From: Medicago truncatula
Lineage: Eukaryota; Streptophyta; Magnoliopsida; Fabales; Fabaceae
DNA length: 64,000 nucleotides
Direction: 5' to 3'
NCBI RefSeq assembly: GCF_003473485.1
Contig: NC_053048.1
Coordinates: forward strand, 37,568,755-37,632,754
Program-made: the position numbers and the translations under genes
The notes under the pieces: generated by a model
Told to the model about the DNA's origin: nothing
The model's database searches: none
Seen by the model: only the letters and a program-made list of their open reading frames with translations
In this document: one piece after another, positions 11,231 through 23,751 of the stretch
Layout of the letters: each line of letters starts with the position of its first letter
How positions within the stretch are numbered: position 1 is the first letter of the stretch

Positions 11231-12199
11231 TGATGTTAGCAATGCCACCATACTCAACTAGCATCTTTGGGGAAGAAAATTATTTATGCAAAGACCGTAT
11301 GATTTGTTGACTGTTTTAATTATAATTTTACAATTATTCTTTCTCTTCTTGTTGAGTTTTAGAGATAGTGTAAAGCATGTGATCCTCGTAAACTTTACAA
11401 ACAATAATCTGGTTCCGGCTGTTTAGTATCTGCACCACATACAAAGACTTGGTTGCCAACAAATGTAGTGATTAATGTTGACGGAATCTTAGCAACAATG
11501 AGAAATGAATTTTGGGTAATTGGTAAGACTTGGATGATTGGTAAAAAATAAGGTGAAGAAAAAAAAATTAGGTAACAATTGGAGCCCTTAGGTGTTGAAT
11601 TTTCATCAGGATAACTATAAAGGAAATTGGACGTTCATTCATGTTATTATTATGTTATTTAAGTAACGTATCATGACTTTCTGAGAAAGAATAGAGTCAA
11701 CATATTAGTGATTGTGCAAAAATACTTATTAGTTAAATTTAATCTTTTTTTTTTTTAATATTTCATGTGTTTAAAAAATAATCAATTATTTTCATTCTTA
11801 ATTGTTAATTTTGTGTATATGAAATGTTAAATTTTGCATCAAACCAATGATTTTACTGTATCTTTATAATATTAATTTTCATAGATTTTTACACAATACT
11901 ATAATTTGGATATCCAAAAACCAATTCAAACTAAACTACATAAAATTGGATCGGATCAAATCATTTATTTTTTTTAGAAGTCATCCAAATTGAACTTTGC
12001 GACAAAAAAGCTCACCCATAAAGTGTTGAGAAATGAGTATTCAGGTTTGAACCAGCACCTTATATATCAAATGTCCACAACCATATCTATGATGTTGCAA
12101 AATATATACCAAAAAAATAATGTTATTTAATTTAAAGTAAACAACTTTATGTAAAAAATTATACTAGTATAAATAAGAAAAAATTCAGCTGATCAATGT
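11231..12199. other. Spacer; last 200 bp shared with the UGT-e 3' flank
   Basis: No gene seen. Bases about 12005-12199 (AAAGTGTTGAGAAATGAGTA onward) match about 53410-53645 downstream of the UGT-e pseudogene in the same order and orientation. The copied segment that carried UGT-a/UGT-e therefore included 3' flanking DNA. Confidence 0.6.
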
Positions 12200-14128
12200 T
12201 TAAACTTGGAACAAGCTATTCACAAATTCTATCATGTTTTTATGAGAACTTCCATCTTTACCAACCGCTCTTGTAGCCAAAGTCTTCCATTGCATGACAT
12301 TATTCATAATCTCTTTGCCTTTTTCACTCATACTCATTATTTCACATATACAATCCTTCAATGGATCTTTTCTCACTATTTGTTTCTCATCAACTAAAGG
12401 TCTAATTCCCACTTTCCAAATATCTACAAGAAACTTTGCATCAATGCCTTGGTCTGAGTAAAGTGGTATTGCTACAATTGGGACTCCTATACTCAAAGCT
12501 TCCAATGTGGAATTCCAACCACAATGTGTTACAAAACACCCTATTGCTTCATGAGCTAGAACCTCTAACTGGGGGCACCATGCCACAACTAAGCCATTCT
12601 CTGATTTCTTTTCAAAGTCTTTTGGGAGCTTAGTCTCTTCAGATGTTTTCACTACCCATAAGAAGTAACTTCCACAATCTTTCAAACAATGTGCTACTTC
12701 CTCTATTTGTTCCTCATTGAGTGATGCCATACTCCCAAATGAAACATAAACAGCAGACCTTTTTGGCTTATTATTTAGCCATTCTATACTTTCGTCGCTT
12801 TTTAATTGTGCAATACTATGATCTTCATCATCTTTAACTCGCTTATCTAAAAATGTATACGGTAGGCAAGGCCCTACGGTCCTAAAGTTGGACCAAATCT
12901 TCATTGTCCAATCAGCCACCTACAAAACATTTAGAGTCATTAATGACTAACCTTTACGTGTCTTTAGTTATGATATTTTTACAAGTGGTGATTCAATTGG
13001 TAAATGCTTAACGTGTCTTTAGTTATGATATTTTTACACATAAATTTCTACAACACTTTAGATGGTTAACCAGAGCCGTGTATAGCACAATGCGAGTAAA
13101 GCCTTAGGAGTTTGGCCTCGTGCACATGTTTTTGTTATAATCTAGTGTTTGTAGGCTAACAAAATAAAGAGATAGCAGTTCTTCTCTAAATGATGCATAA
13201 CACTTTTAGTGTCGTTAATATGTTAATACAAACATTTTTTAGACATATAGTCTATAAGGTGTCTCATACTTTCATTGTGTTCTTATCCTCTTTATCTCTC
13301 TTTTATTTTTGTTCCAAAAGAATATGAAAAAACTTGTCTCAAAAGTTGTCATAAAATGGTTGTACAAATATCATTTCTTAAGGACGAGAACCAAATTTTA
13401 GCATAATCAAATGGTTGTCGTTTGGTGTTTGTGCGTTATATATTGTGAATTTATCTCAAATTCTTACTTACCTCTTTCTCTAGCTCAAAGAAGGAATTGC
13501 AAAGGATCCAATCAGCTTTGTGAATATTAGAGAATTGGGCCACTCCTATATCAAGAAAAGTTGGATCTTGTTCATAGGTAAAGTAGAAAGAAGGCATGTC
13601 CCTAGGTTGTAATTGAGGAAGTGCAGGAAGAGTAATCTCTTGTTCAACAAAGGGAGGTTTCAACTTTCCCAAATGAACATGATAGTATATACTATTCATA
13701 ACAAGATTTTGTGTTAGAAAAGAAGCACCAACAATTCCAAATTCCTTTGCAACATCTAAGCACCAAGGCATGAATGAATCATAAATAAGACAATCAACAT
13801 GGTCGTTTCTAGCATTAAGGTTGTTAATAAGATGAGCAAGAGATTGTGGACCAACTTGCCAAAATTTATTCAAATACAATTTAAAATCCTTTGCTTCAGC
13901 AACTCCACCTTTGTCAAAACCATCAGAAATGGTCTCAATCGTAATGGAATTATTTGGCAATTTAGGTATGTTTTTGTAGTTGGAAATGGTGGTGACAAGT
14001 GTTACTTTGACTCCTTCTTGTTGTTGTAAAAGCTTGGAGAATTCTAACATTGGATTAGTGTGACCATGTGCTGGAAATGGCAACACCAAACAATGAACAC
14101 TCTTGGTGGATATGGTTTTATTCTCCAT
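12200..14128 (-). CDS. UDP-glycosyltransferase, UGT74 type (UGT-a)
   Basis: Exon 1 is 14128-13472 and exon 2 12919-12200, in phase 0, giving 458 aa. I chose the ATG at 14128 (MENKTIST) because the paralogues begin there; an in-frame ATG at 14212 would add 28 residues. The GT-B fold enzyme transfers a sugar from UDP-sugar, usually UDP-glucose, to a small acceptor in the cytosol. The catalytic His is in PAHGHTNP (His23) and the Asp partner in IYDSFMPW (Asp117). A full 44-residue PSPG box runs from [15 protein letters not shown] to PLYSDQ, with Trp22 and the final Asp-Gln pair that favours UDP-glucose. PSPG position 41 is Tyr instead of the usual Trp. The acceptor cannot be told; known UGT74 substrates include salicylate, auxins and triterpene acids. 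It lies 20 kb from the other four members and is closest to UGT-e. Confidence 0.9.
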
Positions 14129-14760
14129 TTGTTTCACAAACTCTTGTGGGGTGAGAAGATTAGGGCTTGAAGTGTTGAACTTGTGGTAACTATAAGGCAT
14201 TATATTGTGCATATTTATATGACGACAACTTTGAATCCTGCATTTCTTTTAAAAAAGAAATTTGACTTCTGCACTAAATCTATATTGTTCAATAACGATC
14301 CATTGGCTATGGAAGTAACAATTGCGTGAGTGCGTTTGCAACGATTTTTAATTCTATAACTTTGAAACTTGTGTGTGTACCAGACAAACATACGCGTTGC
14401 TACCTCCAAAATAAAACGCGGTTTTTTACTTTTCCCGGCATAAAAAATCGAAAATAAGAAGGCAAATTCGTAATGATTCCATGCTAATGATTAAAAAATT
14501 GTTGGTTAACTTTCGAGTTGATGTGATATAATGGTATAGATTAAAGAATCGACTTAAAATATGGTTTTAGTTAGTGAGTTATACAACACATGGCCTGATT
14601 AGTTCTCAACATTAGTCAGTTCTATCTTGAATTTGGAAATATCATCGTCTATAATATATAGAAAATAGAATAAACTTTTTTTTTTTTTTTTAAATAAAAG
14701 TAAACTCTCATTTTGATCTTTAAAATGTCATTGTCAAATTAATTTCAGGATTAATTTAAA

Positions 14761-15140
14761 GGCAATTTCTACGGTACACTCAACAAAATTGAGTGCACCG
14801 GTACACCTACATATTAAATTAATAGTTTAATGAGTTATTTTTTTGAAAAAAACATATTTTCTATCAGTTATAATTATAATAATTATATTTTATTTCTCAA
14901 AAGTGTCCGCAAATCAAAATTCAATTTTTTTTTATTTTTATTACTCATAATATAGTGAATATTGATTATTTTTTCGATAAAATTTTAAAAAAATTGTATG
15001 ATTTTTAAAAAGAATGAAATGATGTTTTTTCTTATGAATAATATTTTCTAAAATATAAAAGTCAACAAATATCTCTTTATTACATAAAAATAATCATTAA
15101 CTTATTGATTTATGAAATAGATGTACCGGTACATCTTAAT
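14761..15140. repeat. MITE of the GGTACAC family, right end abutting an LTR
   Basis: Begins GGCAATTTCTACGGTACACT and shares its interior (TTAATAGTTTAATGAGTTAT and onward) and an inner ACCGGTAC end with the intact copy at 58097-58507. The right terminus cannot be found, so it is probably cut by the LTR-like sequence that follows. Confidence 0.65.
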
Positions 15141-16539
15141 TATTTAATTATTTTATAGAGTTTAGAGTCCACTTTGATGATTTATGTGATTTTTTATGAC
15201 TATGTGATGTGTTGATATTTTATTTAAAGACTTGTTTTATTATTTACTAGAATAAGATTTGAAAATAAAATAAATATTGAGATGTGGGGCTGTTTTGGAA
15301 TTTAGAAGAGTTTAGTGGAAATAGAGGAAATAAGATAAAGTGGATTGAGGAGAGATATAAGGAGGAAACTAGGTTTAGAAAAGTCTGCTTTTTGGAGAAA
15401 AAGGGAGAAAACAAGAGAAGAAGAGAACCAAGAGGGAGAGAGACCGCCGATCATCAATACTAAGGTGAGGGTGGGACTAACCTTCAGTAATTCTGAGTAT
15501 GTAATTCTGAAACTGGATTTAACAGGTTGTAGGTTGTAGTTTTGGGAATTTGGTAAGGTAAGGGTTTGAATTGCAATTTGATTGTTGGGAGATTATAATT
15601 TGAGAGAAATAACCTAGGGTAAAGTGAACCATAGAATTGAACGGTGAAAAGAGTGGTTAACCAGGTAGGGTAGTGATGGATTAACGTTTTAATGATAGGG
15701 TAATCATACGGTGATGATTATGGACGATTTTGGAGAGTTTAAGGTCAAGAAACGGAGCCAAGAAGGCTCCCATGGTAGAAAATCGCAGAAAAATCTGTGA
15801 TTTCAGCATGTATGATGTTGTCGAAATCGTGACGCGATCCCAGTGATCGTGAGACGATTTTGACAGAAAATCTGTAATTTCAGTATGTTTGATGCATACC
15901 CTGTTTCATGTTCTTGCGTCTTTTTCACACGTTTCTGTTTTGAATTGACCTTTGGTGTAAACATGAAAGTTTTAGATAATTGTGTTAGCTTTCTAGTGGT
16001 ATTGGTTTGACTTGAAAATAATTTTTGGTTTTTAAGATATGATAAAAATACTCCAAGGAGATCTTAGTGAAATCTTATGAAAATTCAGCATAACCGTTTC
16101 TAAGATAATCCAAAACTTATGGGATAATTCCAAACCTCAAAACTAGAAGTACTATGAGTTCAATTAAGGTGTTTAAGAGTATTTAACCCATGTTGTGAGT
16201 CGACCCTTGGGGTAGGAATGAATTTGTTAATGATTATAATGAGGTTCAGAGAGGATGAATAAGATGATTAATATTGATGTTTTACTTTGATGATTAAATG
16301 TGAAAATATTTATATATTGTGAAATACGTTGATATGAAGTTGTAATTGTTATATATGATGATTATTATTGATGGTAACTTGCTGCATATGTTTAAATGAT
16401 GTTGTCTTGTTGTTGTGATGAATTAATACCATTAAGATGTCTAAGTTGTTAAGTTGTAAGATGTTGATCCAAATTATTGGAGTCATATGAGATGTCTAAG
16501 TTGTTAAGTCGTAAGATGTTGAGTCCATTGCATACTCAT

Positions 16540-17290
16540 TTAAGTTGAGGGCTTGATGTCATGTAATGTATATTTTTACATATTATGTTGAGGGCTTGAT
16601 GCCCTGTAGGGATGGCAATTGGACCCAAGCCCAGTGGGCACCTGCAAAAAATACCCATGATGGGCGAGTAAATACCCGCATTGTTGGGTATGGGCATGGG
16701 CACGGGTAACTACCCACAAATTTGAACGGGTATGGGTGCGGGTACGGGCACTCTAGCACCCACCCCGCCCCCTGCCCGCACATTATATATACTATACCAA
16801 TAATTTTATTTATATTAAATTTAGTTAATTAATCTAAAGTATTTGATATTTATTGTAATATGCACTTATTTTTTATATTTTAAATGCTTTTATTTGGCTA
16901 AATAATATGATGTGTGATATTTGATATGTTGATTTATAATATTTCATATTGTATTTTAAGATATTTTTTATTATTTATTATCTTTTTGTTGTGAAAGTGC
17001 GGGTAATGAGTTCGGGTACGGGTACTTAGATACCCATCGGGTATGGGGACGGGCACCAATCTTATTGCCCACGAGGGTATGGGCTCGAGTATGGGGATTT
17101 TTTTAAAACGCAGGTACGGGGATGGGCACTATGGTACCCTGTCTAAAGGATACCCATTGCCATCCATAATGCCCTGTGAGCCTATTTACGCTTATATGAT
17201 GAGGGCTTGATGCCCTGTAAGTTGAGGGCTTGATGTCCTGTGAGCCTATTTACGCTTATACGTTGAGGGCTTGATGCCCTGGTTGGTACC
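16540..17290. repeat. GAGGGCTTGATGCCCTGT minisatellite, split by a transposon
   Basis: The unit GAGGGCTTGATGYCCTGT, often followed by GAGCCTATTTACGCTTATA, occurs near 16545, 16590, 17205, 17225 and 17265. The hAT-like element at 16607-17168 was inserted in one unit. Confidence 0.75.
16607..17168. mobile_element. Non-autonomous hAT-like element, 562 bp
   Basis: A perfect 8-bp target duplication ATGCCCTG lies at 16599-16606 and 17169-17176. The ends TAGGGATGGCAATTGG and TATGGATGGCAATGGG (inverse of the right end) are imperfect inverted repeats. The subterminal regions are rich in GGGTACGGGY. No transposase frame. Related to 34353-34934. Confidence 0.88.
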
Positions 17291-17427
17291 ACATGCATGA
17301 TTAAGAAGTTGAAGTTGCATATGTTGAGTTCAAGTTGTAAAAGTCGCATTGTCGTTGTCGTTAAGTTGTCATTTGTCAATGAGTTGTTAATAAAGAACTA
17401 AGTGAAGTATTAATATTTATTAATCGT

Positions 17428-17640
17428 TGTTGTTTATGTTATTATGAGATGATGATTATGTTGTGTTGATTATGTTGTTATAAGATGATGATTATGTTGT
17501 GTTGTTTATGTTATTATGAGATGATGATTATGTTGTGTTGATTATGTTGTTATAAGATGATAATTATGTAATGTTGTTTATGTTATATGAGATGATGATT
17601 ATGTTGTGTTGTTTATGTTATAAGATGATGTTTAAGATGT
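17428..17640. repeat. 36-bp minisatellite inside the LTR
   Basis: Units alternate GTTGTTTATGTTATTATGAG and GTTGATTATGTTGTTATAAG, each followed by ATGATGATTATGTTGT, giving a 72-bp higher-order period over five to six units. Confidence 0.7.
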
Positions 17641-18282
17641 GGTGATTTATGATGTTATATGATGATGATTATGATTTGATTTATGATGCTATGTGATGAT
17701 GTATATAATGCGATGAATATGAAGTTAATAATGATTAGGAGTTAATTGAGTTATTAATGAAATATTATAAGAAGATTTAATGTCATTAATTGATGAAGTT
17801 TAAGTTGTTAAATGTTTTTGATGAATTATATGCTTATTATTATTGAATGTGAAATCTCACCCCTTCTGCTTGTAAATGTTGCTCTTCGTATGAGTAACTT
17901 GCAGGTGATCGAGAATAAGTAGTTGTTGATTGTTGTCGTGAGTGGTTATCCCTCACTGTGTCTTTAGGTGCTCTGATACGTAACGAGATGAGAACTTTGT
18001 TGCATGTTTTTCTATTCCTTACATATTACTTTAAGGATATTCATGAATAAGTTGTTGATTTAACTCTATGAGATGTTTATGATGAGGCCTTCGTGCCAAA
18101 GACTATTTTAGATGTTGAAATAAATTCCGCTGCGAAATATTAATTATTATGTTGTAGACTTTTGAAGGAAAATTAGTTAATTATTCCATTTATGATTTTA
18201 AGAAAGAAGTGTAGCATTCCGTTTAAGGTGTTTTACTTTGATTTTTATGAGAAATTTTCAAGTTGGGAAAAACGGGGGGTTA

Positions 18283-18284
<2 letters not shown>

Positions 18285-18317
<33 letters not shown>

Positions 18318-18350
18318 TCTCTCTCATCTCTCATCCCCCTCTCTCTATCT
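18285..18350. repeat. (CT)n microsatellite at the LTR 3' border
   Basis: A nearly pure CT run with a few C and CA interruptions directly follows the LTR end at 18284. Confidence 0.9.
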
Positions 18351-19609
18351 AATAAAAAAATAAAAAATTGTATTGAGAATATTATGATAGAGAGTATGGC
18401 GTAATCAATGTCCCGCAAATCGTGTTAACTCTGAGGTAAACTCGGTTTCTAGTAAAATCGGAAGGTTCAACGAGTTTGATTGAGTTAACACTCGGTAAAC
18501 TCGTGTAAACTCGATCGATTTGTAATGGCTGACACAATATTTTTTTTTTGAAAGATTTGTAAGTGCTGACATAATTTTAAATATGCACAATTGAATTTTG
18601 CGGGATAACATTTTTAACAAATAAAAAATGTGTATTGAGAATAATGTGTTAGAGTGTTTTTCAGTCCCTTAAAATCTTATAAAATCCATAAAATTTGAAA
18701 ATCAATAGTAAAAGAATTTTTTATTGGTTTTATTTTTCATTATTCAAACGCTAGAATTTATTTGTTCATTATTTCTATTATTCATGCTTGTAAGTTTGTT
18801 CTTTTTCCCCTAAAATTCATTGAATCCTTTGAAATTTTAAAATCACATAAAATCTTTTGAAATCCTTAAAAGTCAATGTGATAAATCCTTTAAAATCTCA
18901 CAGAATCAATACAATCTCACACAGTCTTTTAAAATCTTAAAGACTTTTTTTATTAAAATAGTCTTTTAAAATCCTAATTCAATACACCCCCCTTATTAGA
19001 CTCTCGACTTAACATATACTCCATCCGATTCTATTTATAAGAAAATTTTGACTTTTTAGATTCATTGAGAAATTAATGTATTTGGTATAGAATATAGACC
19101 AAATACATTATTTATATAATGAATAAAAAATATCAAATATTTTTTATAAATAAGACCGAAAAAATATTATACATTATTCTTACGGATTGAGTTAAGCTCA
19201 CGGGACTAAGAACTATTCTCAATTAGTGTCTTCCGTGAATATAGATTGTTCTTATCTTGTGTAATTCCCATTAAGTGGAGAACAATAGGATTCCATCTTC
19301 CCTTCAACAATTTGTTAATTTAAAAATCAAACACATCTTTTCTTTTAATTTTTAAAAGAAGCAACTCTTTCACCGTACCGCTGTATATGGATTTTTTCAA
19401 CCCTATCCTTATATAGGCTAGTTTATGTTATAGAAATGAGATAAATATTGTTGTCAAATTAATTTTCACTATTGTTTATATGTTTGATATCACATAGGTT
19501 GTTATGATTTTGATATATTTGTTATGATACCAAAGATACATTGTATCAATAAATTTCGAACATTAGTCAAACTTGATATTTTATTTGCACATTATACAAA
19601 TATTTTATT
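18351..19609. other. Repeat-rich spacer, no gene seen
   Basis: Contains a stretch of repeated GTAAACTCG/GAGTTAAC motifs (about 18425-18520, with a weaker relative near 52400-52445) and a low-complexity region of repeated AAAATCYTWWAAATC (about 18660-18980). No coding signal. Confidence 0.55.
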
Positions 19610-19950
19610 TGTACATATTTTTTTTGAACGGAGCAAAGTTAACTTTATCATTAATCAACCAATGTTCAATACAAGAAAGATAAGAATAAAAAATATGGTG
19701 ACTAGCCCAAGAACAGACCACCTAATTAAGGTATGAGCAACCATGTTCGCTTATCTCCTAACAAACTTCACTTCAAAGTTGGAATGTAAAGATAACTGAT
19801 AAATAAGACTAGAAACAATAACATAGAATTCTGAATCACCATGACCCAGAGACGATAGAGCATGCACTCGAAGACAACCTGATCCCATCTGTTCGCATTA
19901 GAAAAGTGAAGGGCCTCGAGTAAGGCTACTGCCTCCCTTCAAAACTGTCA
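19610..19950 (-). pseudogene. Relic of a LINE RNase H domain
   Basis: The minus strand gives EAVALLEALHFSNANRWDQVVFE, a plant LINE RNase H signature (shown over positions about 19940-19870). Closer to 19780-19690 it gives FEVKFVRR, a stop, ANMVAHTL, the end of the same domain. Frames are broken by stops. It is a dead fragment, and no reverse transcriptase lies next to it. Confidence 0.6.
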
Positions 19951-20174
19951 TATTTATCCGCTGTCTTTTTTTTTTTAGCCCGAATAAATTATTCGCGGCA
20001 GTCTCTAACACAACATGCAAAAGATGTAATATGACTACAGTCATGAAATGTAGCATCCACATTGCACTTCAATCACGTTTCCCTCAATTTTTTCCCAAGC
20101 TGAGCTGCAAGGTATTTGTACATGTTAAAAACAGAACCTTGCTAACTTATGTCATATATATTTTTAGGACACAT

Positions 20175-20350
20175 ATCAAAGATTTCAAAAATAAAATTTT
20201 GCATTGAAAATACACTATTTAATTTTGGAAATGATGTATTCAACACATTGAAAATTTAAAAAGTAACTTTATCTGCATAAAACTTGTAAATTATTTCTAT
20301 ATTTGAATCTTTAACTAGTGCCCTCTAAGGGCATTGGTTAATAAGACCTT
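20175..20350. repeat. MITE fragment sharing CACATTGAAA...TAGTGCCCT with 28760-28866
   Basis: ATTCAACACATTGAAA and the later TAGTGCCCTCTAAGGGCATTGG resemble 28770-28866, and in reverse 39385-39485. It is one dispersed family. Confidence 0.5.
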
Positions 20351-23300
20351 AATTTAAAAAGTTGAATTCCTAAACACACTTCTATGTCAAGCTCTTTAAT
20401 ATGTGCACAATGGCACATATAGAGCCTCTTTGTTTTGGCTTTTTAGCAGCAAGAAACACTTCTACAAACCTCAAAAGTGGAAATTGAGTTTTCAATGTTG
20501 TTTGGTTTGCCTTTTTAGAATTGCTTCTATCCTCCAAAAACAATTCTCCTTAAAGTTACAATTCCTAGCTTTTGGCTTTCCAAGAATCAATTCTACATTA
20601 AATTTAATATTTTAATTATTACAACCTATTATTTTTCTTTATTGCCCTTTATCAATTCTCCTTCTTTTTGTTTTGTAATTAATTTGATAACCAAATTTAA
20701 TCAGAAAACTTAACCAACCAAATTATCCCCCGATAAATGTTTATGGTCATGAGTTACCAAATTTTGAATTTTCTTTTACGGTGTCCCCATTCAAATTTAC
20801 TGTATTTTTTCTTTTACCTTTCTTTTACGCTATATTTTATCATTTTTTACAACTAATTCTAGTATTATTTAACTTAAATATATTTTATCAAACAATATAA
20901 AATATATGGACAAATATTTTGTAAAAAAATTAGTTTAATGATAGTATTTATTATGTTTTAAATTAATATATAGAAAATCTATTTATTTAACTTAAATAAT
21001 ATATCTACATTTACTTGAATTAGCTATGTCTATTTTAGTATTATACATTCAAAAGCAATTTTGATAAAAATTATCCAAATAACATTCAGATTGTTTAATC
21101 AATTCTGCATTATTGTATCCAAACAGAAATCATTTCTCTTAAAATTAATTTTGTCAGAATCAATTTTATCAAAATCAATTATGCCAGAATCAATTCTATC
21201 TAAAACCGAATCAAAACACACACATAGACATTTGTCAAAAGATTTTTATGTAATCTTTAGTTTTTTCATGTAAAAAGATTTTAATGTAGTCTTTAATTCT
21301 TTTCATTGATGAACATCTTTCCCTAGACTTAAAGGCATTTAGTATAGTTTTAGATTTTCTTCATTCGTCATTTGTCAAACCAAAAAGCACACTCATTTAT
21401 TCTTTTGAGAAAGTGAAGATTTGTATTTAATGCTCAGCTTTAAAGTAACACCGAAACTGTATTTTTCAAAAAGGAGAAAAGAATTGAGTAAAGGAGTTCT
21501 TTGTGTAGTTTTTTTTTTTGACAAGTTAGTTAAGTTCATGTAGGTTTGATTTTGCTTTTATAGGATCAGAATTACTTTTAGAGATGTAAAATCGATTTTG
21601 ACCTATTTGGTTGTGTTAAATAGAACTATTCTGCATTTAATTTTTTTTTTTGTAGATTTTGATTTTATAATTGATTTTTATGTATAAATTTATAATTTAG
21701 TTCACTTTTATATAATGCATTGAAACATAAATCATTTTTGTTCAAAATTACTTTTAATTAAAATTAATTATATTAAAATCAGTTATTCTATCCACAAAAC
21801 CAAACACATGTTTCATCTAATCAAGTAGTTTAGTAGCTAAAAATTCATCTTTAAAGTGAATAAACGAGAATATGAGGTTTGAACTCCGACCTCTGCATAC
21901 TGAAACGTTCTTCACAACTAAGCTATGCTTATAAGGATAAAAAAATCTTGGCTAAATTGCACATTTGATCTCCTAAATAATTTATGAGTTTCATTTGAGT
22001 CTCTTAATTAATAAAAGTTATATTTTTGTCCTTTAAATATATATCATTAGTCAATTTAATCCGTTATATTAACTTTAACCTAAAATATCTAAGATGGACC
22101 AACATTGTAATTGATCCTCCGTAAACCTTATTAATTTATTTAATTTTAACCCTTTATTTAATTTTAACCCTTTAATTTTTTCTTTATAAAAAAAGTGATT
22201 GTTGGATCATAAGGTCTATTATATCTTAGACATGACCACCATCAGATGTTTATTTTTTCCTTTTCTTCTTCGTCTTCTTCTTCTTGATCTTCATCTTTTT
22301 TTTAAGCAAAAAAAAAAAAAGATAAATAAAAAGAAAGTACAAAAGTTGGGGGACATGAACTTGACCAACAACTACGTATACATCCGTAAATGGGCATTAC
22401 AACTAGTACTAACAAAATATGGTAAAGACGTACTAGATCGAAATCCAGTTTAAGGAAACCAATTTAGCCAAAAACTTCTTTATTTCTCAAAATAAATGAA
22501 AAATATCATTTAGAGAGAGACACAAAAAATACTCGTAATAAATGGGTCATACAATCATTAATAATAAATGGGCTCTAGTGGCAAGGAGCTCATTTCAAGG
22601 GAATACCAGGTTCGATTTTCAGGGAGAACAACACTTGGCCAGTACGCATGCCTCTACGCACGAGCCGGATTAGTCGTCTACCTTTGACGGATCGAAAATT
22701 GATGCGAAAACCAAAAGAAAAAAAAAGTTTATGCGAGTTGGGTCAACATTTAGAATCTTTTTCAAATTCCAATCAAAATCTTTGTTAAATTGCTGAATTC
22801 TAACCAACTAAATCATTCTACATTGGTTAATAATGTTACATTGACGTGATATTTAATTGGAAGAATAGTACTACGAGCAATATTCACTCTAAAACTCTCT
22901 TAATATTTTAAACACAAATTAAAAATCAAAATGAAAATTGAAAAACAAATGAGACGAAGGTAGTACTCACAATAGTTATAATTCATTTGACTTTCTAAAG
23001 AAAGATTCAATCTACAGTCTACAATATTCAAACTCACAACAGCTTACTTAAAAAACAAGTCCTTTGTTACTTAAACATATAAACACCGTTACTTACTGTA
23101 TATTGTATCATTAGGTTTATTCCTTGTTATTTAAATGGACCACTACCAAACTTCTTTGTTTTTCAAATCTAAATAATGTCAGATAAAAATTAATTGTTTT
23201 TGTTGTCCACATGATCAAAGCAACACATACTTGTACTAGATTGTGAGACAATATTTTATAACAAATAAATATACCTACCTTGTAAAATCTTCAAGATTGT

Positions 23301-23751
23301 TGCCCTAGTCTTTGTTTTTGCTAAAAACCAAAGGAGGGAGAATGTTGAAAAGTTTTTAAAAATTTAAAAAGAACAAGAGAAATAAAAGAGACAATGATTG
23401 GAGTAAAATGACATACACATAACACAAACAGTACAAGCTTACATTACATATAAGACTGTGAAAGAGAAGAAGCAAATGTAGAAGAATCTTAGCTGGAGGC
23501 AAACATACACACTACCCTAAATTTACTCTCCTTATTCACATCATCATATTATTATTTTCAACCTTTTCACACACATGCTCACTACCTTTTCAACACTAAC
23601 AAGTAAAGTTGTACTAGCAACACTGTTGTTAACACACTCTCTCTTCCTTCTCTTATGTAACTAAAAGCTCTTCCAATAATCTACTCCCATTACCACTTCT
23701 CTCTTGAAACCTCTTTCACTTCACCAAACCCTAGCAAAAAACAACAACAAA
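20351..23751. other. 3.4-kb spacer upstream of the formin gene
   Basis: No gene supported. About 20420-21220 looks like a hAT-type MITE (GCCTCTTTGTTTTGGCTTTT at the left, ACCGAATCAAAACACACAC at the right). A SINE-like piece lies at 22566-22690. The last 300 bases are CT-rich and probably form the formin promoter and leader. Confidence 0.45.
22566..22690 (+). mobile_element. Probable tRNA-derived SINE
   Basis: TAGTGGCAAGGAGCTC is a passable A box, and CAGGTTCGATTTTC, 30 bases on, a B box. The sequence then reads TACGCACGAGCCGGATTAGT and runs into an A-rich tail. A target duplication was not found. Confidence 0.45.

Larger units (their letters stand above)
15140..18284 (+). mobile_element. LTR-retrotransposon long terminal repeat, probably solo (Ty3/Gypsy-like)
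   Basis: Non-coding 3.1 kb with the layout of large legume Gypsy LTRs: purine-rich start, GTGAAATCTCACCCCTTCTG near 17850, GCAGGTGATCGAGAATAAGT near 17900, and a 3' end GGGGGGTTACA at 18274-18284. No gag or pol reading frame and no second copy flank it. The left boundary is uncertain by some tens of bases. A hAT-like insertion (16607-17168) and two minisatellites lie inside. Confidence 0.6.

Noticed and set aside
17428-17640. CRISPR-like array
   Set aside because: Units are contiguous minisatellite repeats without unique spacers, in plant LTR sequence.
23704-23751. Extra 16 residues at the formin N-terminus
   Set aside because: The upstream frame opens with TTG. The first ATG at 23752 begins a proper signal peptide.
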